Assembly: GCA_010092775.1 (NCBI GenBank) | Contig: JAADYZ010000141.1 | Location: 1-7,927 of the forward strand | From: Chloroflexota bacterium | GTDB taxonomy: Bacteria; Chloroflexota; Anaerolineae; Aggregatilineales; UBA3940 | Length of the DNA: 7,927 bases | Direction of reading: 5' to 3' | In this document: piece after piece, positions 1 to 5,363 of the stretch | Layout: the number at the start of each line of letters is the position of its first letter | How positions within the stretch are numbered: the stretch's first letter is position 1 | The notes under the pieces: model-generated | Told to the model about the DNA's origin: nothing | The model's database searches: none | The model's input: only the letters and a program-made list of their open reading frames with translations | Program-made: the position numbers and the translations under genes

Positions 1-1
1 C

Positions 2-427
2 TATACGGGTGTGCTGCTGGCCAGTCACGCCAATCCGCGGCGTTTCTTACCATCGGACCGTGGCCTATCGGACGATATGATCCTTGGGTTGGCTGAACGG
101 GGCGGTGTAATCGGCATTGTTCCTTACAATCGGTTTCTGGTTCCGGGCTGGCATCCCACGGATGGCAGACGAAATGTCTCGCTCAGTTTGGTTGCCGATG
201 CCATCGACCACGTGTGCCAGGTGACGGGTGATGTGCAGCACGTTGGAATTGGGACCGACTTTGATGGGGGATTTGGCTACGAGCGCGTTCCAGAGGAGAT
301 CAACACGATTGCTGATCTGCAAAAGCTGGTGCCGCTGCTGGCAGAACGGGGCTATACAAGTGACCAGATCAACCTGATCTTCCACGGTAATTGGCTGCGT
401 ACACTGCGTAAGGGGCTGCCCACATGA
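2..427 (+). CDS. Membrane dipeptidase (peptidase family M19), C-terminal part, 5' truncated
   Basis: This is the last 141 codons of a renal-dipeptidase-like zinc enzyme; the frame is open to the left window edge, so the true start lies outside. The family hydrolyses dipeptides with a binuclear zinc centre. Visible signatures are ASHAN near the left edge (its His, window residue 9, matches a zinc-ligand His of the family), then SDRGLSDDMI and ERGGVIGI, the HVGIGTDFDGGF motif (the catalytic-site Asp of the family's DFDG, about residue 86), and the typical tail HGNWLRTLRKGLP. The zinc ligands nearer the N-terminus are not in the window, so catalytic completeness cannot be judged. A GTG at 11 can be read as a start, but it lies inside the conserved core and is not the real one. 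The stop overlaps the next gene's start (ATGA), which suggests an operon with the two small membrane proteins downstream. The family call is secure; the physiological substrate is unknown. Confidence 0.93.
   Translation, partial: YTGVLLASHANPRRFLPSDRGLSDDMILGLAERGGVIGIVPYNRFLVPGWHPTDGRRNVSLSLVADAIDHVCQVTGDVQHVGIGTDFDGGFGYERVPEEINTIADLQKLVPLLAERGYTSDQINLIFHGNWLRTLRKGLPT
410..415 (+). promoter_or_regulatory. Shine-Dalgarno AAGGGG inside the dipeptidase 3' end
   Basis: The purine run AAGGGG lies 8 bases before the ATG at 424, within the last codons of the dipeptidase gene. It supports ATG 424 as the start of the small membrane protein and fits translational coupling through the ATGA overlap. 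Confidence 0.6.
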
Positions 428-891
428 ATCGCTTAGCTCAGATTGGTGTGTTGGGAAGCGCGGCTGGTGGGGTTTTCTTCTTTTTGGGTTTGTTCCCCTT
501 CTCAGTTAGTGCAGATGCAACCCCTGGAGTCGGCGTGATTCAGATTGGTTCAGTGCTCACTGGGCTGTTCCTGCTGGTGGCGGGAGCCTATCTGGTGGTC
601 TATGCTCTCATACATCGAGACCAGCCGCGCTCGCTGATGCGCGACATTGGCGTTCGCCTGGGGATGACCGGGTTGGTGTTTGCCGCTGCGGCTTTGTTGG
701 CCGATGTCATGGGCTTTGGCTCTCATGAAGTGCAGGACGGATCGCTGTTTGGCTGGCTGCAGGCCCTGGGCATGCTGATTGGCTTTCTGATCGCATCGAT
801 TGGTGTGCTGGTCTATGCTACTGCCGAAGCACTTAACGCCTGGTTAGAGTCATTAACACAGAACTTCGGACCTGGAAATGAACAACAGTAG
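424..891 (+). CDS. Small integral membrane protein, four predicted helices, unknown function
   Basis: A 155-residue protein that I do not recognise. Four hydrophobic segments are visible at about residues 6-28, 36-63, 76-96 and 110-134, joined by short loops; the second loop is basic (HRDQPRS...R, about 64-78), which suggests a cytoplasmic side. A short soluble tail rich in N, Q and E closes the protein. No catalytic motif, cysteine pair or known signature is seen. The start is supported by the ATGA overlap with the dipeptidase stop and by AAGGGG at 410-415. Its 3' end overlaps the next small membrane gene by 14 bases, so the three genes almost certainly share a transcript. Possible roles include a membrane partner of the dipeptidase or its neighbour, but this is only context. 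The gene itself is convincing because of the operon spacing and a continuous membrane-protein composition. Confidence 0.8.
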   Translation: MNRLAQIGVLGSAAGGVFFFLGLFPFSVSADATPGVGVIQIGSVLTGLFLLVAGAYLVVYALIHRDQPRSLMRDIGVRLGMTGLVFAAAALLADVMGFGSHEVQDGSLFGWLQALGMLIGFLIASIGVLVYATAEALNAWLESLTQNFGPGNEQQ

Positions 892-1219
892 TCAGTTCAA
901 AGCCAAATTAGCGCGTCAACTGGTGGTGGGGGTTCCCCTGCTAGGCGTATCTGTCGCATTTATTGTTACGGGTCGCCAGCCCGGCGGTGAAGCCTTCATC
1001 GCAAGTGCCACTATCGCCGCGCTGTTCCTCGCTGTCGCGATCTTGGAATATCGGTACGCAGATGTGCTTGGGTTGCTTGCCTTTGCCGTTGTGACCCTCG
1101 CCATGATGTGGGATGAAGATCGCCCTATCAGTGTGATTGTTGGCCTGACCATTATTGCCCTGAGCACTTTGGTGCGCGAGGGTAACTTGCGAAATTCATC
1201 TAAAGAAGGCGATGCTTGA
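878..1219 (+). CDS. Small integral membrane protein, about four helices, unknown function
   Basis: A 113-residue hydrophobic protein, not recognised. A basic N-terminus (KAKLARQ) precedes hydrophobic segments at about residues 13-31, 38-56, 61-77 and 83-99; a short charged tail (NSSKEGDA) ends it. An acidic patch DEDRP sits between helices three and four. The ATG lies 14 bases inside the preceding membrane gene in another frame, with only a weak purine stretch (CGGA) upstream, so translation is probably coupled to that gene. The small size, shared topology and overlap suggest that the two form a membrane pair, but no family function can be given. An antisense open frame covers almost the same bases; it is rejected because its product is Ser/Thr/Arg-rich, typical of a shadow of a hydrophobic gene. 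Confidence 0.75.
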   Translation: MNNSSQFKAKLARQLVVGVPLLGVSVAFIVTGRQPGGEAFIASATIAALFLAVAILEYRYADVLGLLAFAVVTLAMMWDEDRPISVIVGLTIIALSTLVREGNLRNSSKEGDA

Positions 1220-1301
1220 ATGGATCGCAACAAAATGCCATCTCAAACGTTATCATTGCTGATGGTTAATATAGTGAGTTTGCTCAGGTGCTGAAACATT
1301 C

Positions 1302-2477
1302 ATGACTGCTTTAACGATCCTTCTCATCATCTATGCTCTCTTCATTACCCTGGCTTTGGCCTGGCTTGGGTCGATTGGTATGCGCTTTCTGGGGACCCTG
1401 ACGCCGACTCCTCTGCCTGAGAGCCTCCCCTTGGTCTCGACAGTCGTGCCCGCGCGCAACGAGGAGCGCAACATCCGACGCTGCGCAAGCGGCATCGTGC
1501 AGCAGGACTATCCCAATCTGGAAATGGTTTTTGTAGACGATGACTCTGAGGACGCTACGCCTGACATTCTGGCAGAGTTCGTAGCACGAGATGAACGGGT
1601 CAAGGTGGTCAACACCGGCGGAAAACCTCAAGGCTGGAACGGCAAGCAGTGGGCTTGCTACTCAGGGGCGCAGCAGGCGACGGGTGATTGGCTGTGCTTC
1701 ATGGATGCGGACACCTATGCTGAGCCTAGCCTGATCTCGCGGACGCTGGCTTTTGCCGAAGCCAACGACATCGACTTCTTGACCTTGCAGCCCTGGTACG
1801 AATTGCGTGGCCTGTGGGAACGCATCATGATCCCGATGATGCTTTACTTGCTGGCGGTTTTCCCCCCTCACCGTGTGAACGATCCGAACGATAGCTTGGC
1901 CATGGCGAACGGGCAATTCATCTTAATCCGGCGCTCGGTATACGAAGCCACAGGTGGTCATGAGGCCGTCCGAAACCGCATGATGGATGACTTCTCATTG
2001 GCGGAAATCGTCAAAGGAGCAGGCTATCGGCTGTTCATCGCTGATGGGCGCGAGGTGATGAGTGTGCGCCTCTATACCAACCTCAAGGAAATTAGACAGG
2101 GTGCGCTTAAGGCGTCTGTTGATCTTTCTGGCGGTTGGGTCGCGTCGATCTTGGGCATGGTCGGTATTTTTATTCTCAATATATTGCCACTAGTCTTTTT
2201 GCTCTGGGCTGTGCTTGTTGACAACGCGATCGCCACCGTCATCCTGGCTGCCATCGTTATCGGGCAAATCATCTTCTATGGTGCGACGCGCAGCTTAGGC
2301 TATCGTGTCCCGCCTTGGTCCGGTGTGTCATATCCGGTAGGGACTATTCTGGGCATTGCTATCCTGCTTGAGGGGATGGTGCGTGTGGCCAGCGGCAGCG
2401 AGATCCAATGGAAGGGCCGTGATGTGATGGGCCGTCCGGAATTGTCGGTCAAAAAGCCTGGCTCAGACCAAGGCTAA
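1302..2477 (+). CDS. Membrane-bound family 2 glycosyltransferase, CrtQ/HpnB-like
   Basis: A 391-residue inverting GT-A glycosyltransferase anchored in the cytoplasmic membrane. One N-terminal helix (about residues 3-26) precedes the catalytic domain: VVPARNEERNI (48-58), the nucleotide-sugar Asp cluster VDDDS (78-82), the GWNGKQWA segment (111-118) typical of the CrtQ/hopanoid-associated HpnB group, the metal-binding DAD (135-137), and MMDD (227-230) at the usual catalytic-base position. Three C-terminal helices follow (about 280-303, 308-327, 342-361), then the WKGRD tail (370-374) seen in this subgroup. Relatives glycosylate carotenoid acids or are associated with hopanoid synthesis; no carotenoid or hopanoid gene is in the window, so the acceptor is unassigned. 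ATG 1302 is the first start after an in-frame TGA at 1275; only a weak AGG lies upstream. The 82-base gap before it may hold a promoter, but no good -35/-10 pair is visible. The next gene follows after six bases. Confidence 0.88.
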   Translation: MTALTILLIIYALFITLALAWLGSIGMRFLGTLTPTPLPESLPLVSTVVPARNEERNIRRCASGIVQQDYPNLEMVFVDDDSEDATPDILAEFVARDERVKVVNTGGKPQGWNGKQWACYSGAQQATGDWLCFMDADTYAEPSLISRTLAFAEANDIDFLTLQPWYELRGLWERIMIPMMLYLLAVFPPHRVNDPNDSLAMANGQFILIRRSVYEATGGHEAVRNRMMDDFSLAEIVKGAGYRLFIADGREVMSVRLYTNLKEIRQGALKASVDLSGGWVASILGMVGIFILNILPLVFLLWAVLVDNAIATVILAAIVIGQIIFYGATRSLGYRVPPWSGVSYPVGTILGIAILLEGMVRVASGSEIQWKGRDVMGRPELSVKKPGSDQG

Positions 2478-2483
2478 GCCACG

Positions 2484-3656
2484 ATGGGGCGAACCGGTAG
2501 TATCCGCCTGTTTCACATCGGCGGCATCGCGGTCGATCTACATTGGACTTTCTTCCTGATTATTCTGGCTGGAGGCTGGCAAGGCTGGCTGTGGTACGGT
2601 ACCTGGCTGGGTATTGCCCAAGCTATCGCAGTGATTGTCTTGTTGTTTGCCAGCACCCTGCTGCATGAGGTCGGCCATACCCTCCAGGCACGTGCCTTGG
2701 GCCTCACCGCTCGCCGCATCGTCCTGCTACCCATTGGGGGCTTGGCACAGCTTGAGACTCCCCCCACCCAACCAGGGCAAGAGCTGCTAGTCGCCTTGGC
2801 GGGTCCCTGGGTCAATCTTGGGGCAGCAGTCATCCTGGGCGTGGCGATCTTTTTTGTTTGGGGGCTTGTTCCAGGCGACTGGGCGGTGCAAATCACCCTG
2901 AGCATCTTCTCGCCACCGACGCTCCTGGCTTTGGCGCTCTATACTCTAGCCGCCAATATGATGCTGTTCGCGTTCAACATGCTGCCTGCCTTTCCGATGG
3001 ATGGGGGGCGCATTCTGCGGGCCGGGCTGGCGATGGCCACTGACTATGAGCTGGCCACACGGGTTGCATCTTGGCTTGGGCGGGTCCTCTCTCTGCTCTT
3101 GTTGGTGCTGGCTTTCTTCGGTTGGCCGCCCCTCAACATCCCCCCCAATCCTCTGTTGGCCATTGTAACACCCATCATCTACTTTGGTGCCCAATACGAA
3201 GAGCGGTATGTGCGCCGTCAGCGTGCCTTGGTCCGCTTGGAAGCGCGGGACCTCTGCCAATCACCAGATGAATCGCTCTCACCCTGGCAAAATCTCAGCG
3301 ACAAACTGGTGCGTCATCTGTTCCGTTTGGAACGGCCACTGCCGGTCGTGGTCGAGGGGCGACTGGTCGGGCTGCTCGGCTATCAAGACATACGGCGTAA
3401 CCTAAAGGGCTTACCAGAACCGGTCACCGTTGCTCATGTGATGCAATCAGAATTTCCCAGTATACAATCACATGAGACCTTATGGGTAACCCTGCAAGAA
3501 ATGAACGCTGCCCGCCTTGACGTGATGCCTGTGGTGGATCAGGGGCAGTTCAAGGGGTTGATCTTACGCGACAATCTGAATTTCGCCTGGCGATACACCA
3601 ATCGAGCCGAGGCCAACACCCGAGACGTACAACCTCACTCCGAAAGAATGTCGTAA
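2484..3656 (+). CDS. Site-2 protease family intramembrane zinc metalloprotease (M50) with CBS domains
   Basis: A 390-residue multi-pass membrane protease of the SpoIVFB/Rip3-like group, which cuts membrane proteins within the bilayer. The zinc motif HEVGH is at residues 61-65 inside a hydrophobic segment. GPWVN (107-111) and the third zinc-ligand region LPAFPMDGGR (167-176, Asp173) are intact, so the active site looks complete. Hydrophobic segments also occur at about 22-58, 111-129, 145-168, 199-212 and 223-235. From about residue 252 a soluble tail carries two CBS-like units (LPVVVEGRLVGLLGYQDI near 286-303; DVMPVVDQGQFKGLILRDNL near 346-365), the usual adenine-nucleotide-sensing regulatory domain of this subgroup. 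It starts six bases after the glycosyltransferase stop, with AAGG about 10 bases before ATG, so co-transcription is likely. The substrate is unknown; no anti-sigma factor or pro-sigma gene is adjacent. Confidence 0.93.
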   Translation: MGRTGSIRLFHIGGIAVDLHWTFFLIILAGGWQGWLWYGTWLGIAQAIAVIVLLFASTLLHEVGHTLQARALGLTARRIVLLPIGGLAQLETPPTQPGQELLVALAGPWVNLGAAVILGVAIFFVWGLVPGDWAVQITLSIFSPPTLLALALYTLAANMMLFAFNMLPAFPMDGGRILRAGLAMATDYELATRVASWLGRVLSLLLLVLAFFGWPPLNIPPNPLLAIVTPIIYFGAQYEERYVRRQRALVRLEARDLCQSPDESLSPWQNLSDKLVRHLFRLERPLPVVVEGRLVGLLGYQDIRRNLKGLPEPVTVAHVMQSEFPSIQSHETLWVTLQEMNAARLDVMPVVDQGQFKGLILRDNLNFAWRYTNRAEANTRDVQPHSERMS

Positions 3657-3738
3657 GAGAGCAATAGAACCTCATAAGAAAGCATGCTGAGGCCCTCTGC
3701 TCGCTTCTCTTTTACCAGCCGCTCTGTAAAATAGAGGC
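3657..3738. other. Intergenic gap between protease and histidine kinase
   Basis: This 82-base gap has no gene. It contains the palindrome AGCATGCT (3681-3688) and a short T-run (3710-3713) preceded by imperfectly paired AAGAAAGC/GCTTCTCTT segments, at best a weak terminator for the upstream pair. A TAAAAT box lies at its right end. Confidence 0.4.
3727..3732 (+). promoter_or_regulatory. Possible -10 box for a leaderless kinase transcript
   Basis: TAAAAT at 3727-3732 is preceded directly by TG and lies 6 bases before the kinase ATG. Initiation at the usual 6-7 bases downstream of the box would fall on or next to the A of ATG. No convincing -35 is seen 16-18 bases upstream. The purines AGAGG at 3733-3737 end one base before ATG, too close to act as a Shine-Dalgarno. 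Confidence 0.35.
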
Positions 3739-5313
3739 ATGGCTGACTATCTAATCCAACAACGCGAATATCTCCTTGAAATCTCGCGAGCACTGACTTC
3801 TCAACTCAGTTTGAACGAGGTCTTGCGGCGCGTGCTCTATGCGGCTACCCAGATGCTAGATGGGCAAGCAGGCTTGTTGGCGCTCGCTGACGCGATCGAT
3901 GAGGAAGAGGACGAAGTCAGTTTCTCTGTGCGAGCCAGCTACGGCATTGATCCTAAACTGCTGCACTTCTTTGCCCCACTGCTGGCCGATATTTCGCATG
4001 GCAGCGCAGATAGCTTCTTCATCCCGAAGCTGAAGCAGAAGGTACGGGTCGTCGCCAAGACTGCCGGTTTGGGATTGCATCAAGTGGTTGCTCTGCCGAT
4101 GGCGATTGGGCAGGAGTTAGTCGGCGTAGTCTACATATTCCGGGGGAAGCGTCAACCCTTCACACAAAATGATCTCCAACTGCTGCAAGCCTATGCCGAT
4201 CAGGCCGCAATCGCCGTCCATAATGCACGACTGTATGAACAGGTTTCGACGGAGAAGCAGCGCTTGGATGCCTTACTGCGCTACAGCGCCGATGGGATCA
4301 TGATCCTGAAGCCAACCCAGCGGATCGAAAGCATCAACCTGGCTTTGGCTCGTATGACGGGTTGGGACCCGCAAGAGGCGAGCAACGAGGAATACCATCA
4401 AGTGATCAACTGGGCGCGCCGCGAACCGGGCATGGACCTGGCCGAAGCGATGCACAATGGCTGGCCATTGCATCAGGATAATGTCCTTTACGTCGAAGGG
4501 GATTTGCGCCGCAAAGACAGCAGCACCCTGAGTGTCGGCATCACCTATGCGCCCCTCTTCGACGCCAAGAACCGCCTGCACAACATCATTGCCAATGTGC
4601 GCGACATCACCAAATTTCGCGAAGCTGAGGAAGCCAAGAGCACCTTCGTCTCTGTGATCTCTCACGAGCTCAAAACACCTGTCGCGCTGATCAAAGGCTA
4701 TGCCAGTACCCTGCGCCGCGATGATGTGATGTGGGACAAGGAAACAACGCTGGATGGTTTGGCGATCATTGAGGAAGAGGCGGACCGCCTAGCTGAGATG
4801 ATCGAGAACTTACTAGACGTGACGCGCGTCCAATCGGGTACGCTCAGTTTGCAGTTCAGTACAGTTCGGCTGCCGGAATTGGTTGGCCGCTTGGTCCGCA
4901 AGTTTCGGGTGCAGACCGATCAGCACACCATCGAGAGCCGCTTTCCCGCCGACTTCCCAGATGTACAAGTGGATGAGCGCCGCTTGGGGCAGGTCCTCTC
5001 CAACCTGATCAGCAACGCCATCAAGTACTCACCAGATGGCGGTCATATCCTCGTGTCTGGCAGCCGACTTGATCGCCACGTCGAGATACGCATTTCCGAC
5101 GAAGGAATCGGTATGGAGCCTGAGCAGCTCTCAAGAGTATTTGATCGTTTCTATCGAGCTGACAACGCACTTACCCGCCAGACCCAAGGCGTTGGATTGG
5201 GCCTGTACATTGTGCGTTCGATCATCAAAGCGCATGATGGAACGATCACGGTGGAAAGCGTGCCTAAAGTCGGAACGACTTTCATTATCCAGCTTCCGTT
5301 GTCTGAGCGATAA
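3739..5313 (+). CDS. Soluble sensor histidine kinase, GAF-PAS-HisKA-HATPase
   Basis: A 524-residue kinase with no membrane segment, so a cytoplasmic sensor. Domains in order: GAF (about residues 8-168), PAS (about 172-295; motif RYSADGIMIL, ending in the usual NVRDITKFREAEEAK linker), HisKA dimerisation domain with H-box SHELKTP (His309 is the phosphoacceptor), and HATPase_c with N-box NLISNAIKYSP (422-432), G1 DEGIGM (454-459), F-box VFDRFYR (467-473) and G2 GVGLGLYI (484-491). All catalytic motifs are intact. The family autophosphorylates from ATP and passes phosphate to a response regulator; none is encoded here, so it is an orphan within this window. The ligand is unknown; no heme-binding Cys/His signature was evident in either sensor domain. 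ATG 3739 is favoured because TAA at 3727 closes the frame upstream and residues 1-38 already form the normal GAF lead-in helix. The start lacks a usable Shine-Dalgarno. Confidence 0.95.
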   Translation: MADYLIQQREYLLEISRALTSQLSLNEVLRRVLYAATQMLDGQAGLLALADAIDEEEDEVSFSVRASYGIDPKLLHFFAPLLADISHGSADSFFIPKLKQKVRVVAKTAGLGLHQVVALPMAIGQELVGVVYIFRGKRQPFTQNDLQLLQAYADQAAIAVHNARLYEQVSTEKQRLDALLRYSADGIMILKPTQRIESINLALARMTGWDPQEASNEEYHQVINWARREPGMDLAEAMHNGWPLHQDNVLYVEGDLRRKDSSTLSVGITYAPLFDAKNRLHNIIANVRDITKFREAEEAKSTFVSVISHELKTPVALIKGYASTLRRDDVMWDKETTLDGLAIIEEEADRLAEMIENLLDVTRVQSGTLSLQFSTVRLPELVGRLVRKFRVQTDQHTIESRFPADFPDVQVDERRLGQVLSNLISNAIKYSPDGGHILVSGSRLDRHVEIRISDEGIGMEPEQLSRVFDRFYRADNALTRQTQGVGLGLYIVRSIIKAHDGTITVESVPKVGTTFIIQLPLSER

Positions 5314-5328
5314 ACGAAATGCTACAAT
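5299..5328 (+). promoter_or_regulatory. Extended -10 sigma-70-type promoter for the CpXC gene
   Basis: TGCTACAAT at 5320-5328 is an extended -10 (TGnTACAAT). TTGTCT at 5299-5304, inside the kinase 3' end, serves as a -35 matching TTGACA at four positions, with an 18-base spacer. Predicted initiation near 5335 leaves a leader of about 28 bases before ATG 5364. The box overlaps the end of the kinase gene region, so the CpXC gene can be transcribed independently of the kinase. Confidence 0.6.
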
Positions 5329-5351
5329 TTGACCGTGCAGTTTAAATCAAC

Positions 5352-5356
5352 AAGGA
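5352..5356 (+). promoter_or_regulatory. Shine-Dalgarno AAGGA for the CpXC gene
   Basis: AAGGA lies 7 bases before ATG 5364. It fixes the start and contrasts with the kinase just upstream, which has no such site. Confidence 0.7.
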
Positions 5357-5363
5357 CTCAATA

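Noticed and set aside
11..427. A complete small protein starting at GTG 11
   Set aside because: The frame is open upstream to base 2 and the GTG lies inside the conserved M19 core just before the zinc-ligand His.
1220..1301. Promoter or small RNA in the gap before the glycosyltransferase
   Set aside because: TAATAT at 1267-1272 resembles a -10 but no -35 lies at a suitable distance; ATCA-TTGC-TGAT is only a four-pair stem; no tRNA-like fold is seen.
2513..2905. Antisense open frame opposite the protease N-terminal half
   Set aside because: It is rich in Pro, Ser, Thr, Arg and Cys with no motif, mirrors a hydrophobic gene with an intact HExxH, and has no upstream signal.
3671..3713. Rho-independent terminator after the protease gene
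   Set aside because: The possible stems are short or interrupted and poor in GC pairs; the TTTT run is not directly next to a stable stem.
3733..3737. AGAGG as the Shine-Dalgarno of the kinase gene
   Set aside because: Only one base separates it from ATG 3739, too close for ribosome positioning.
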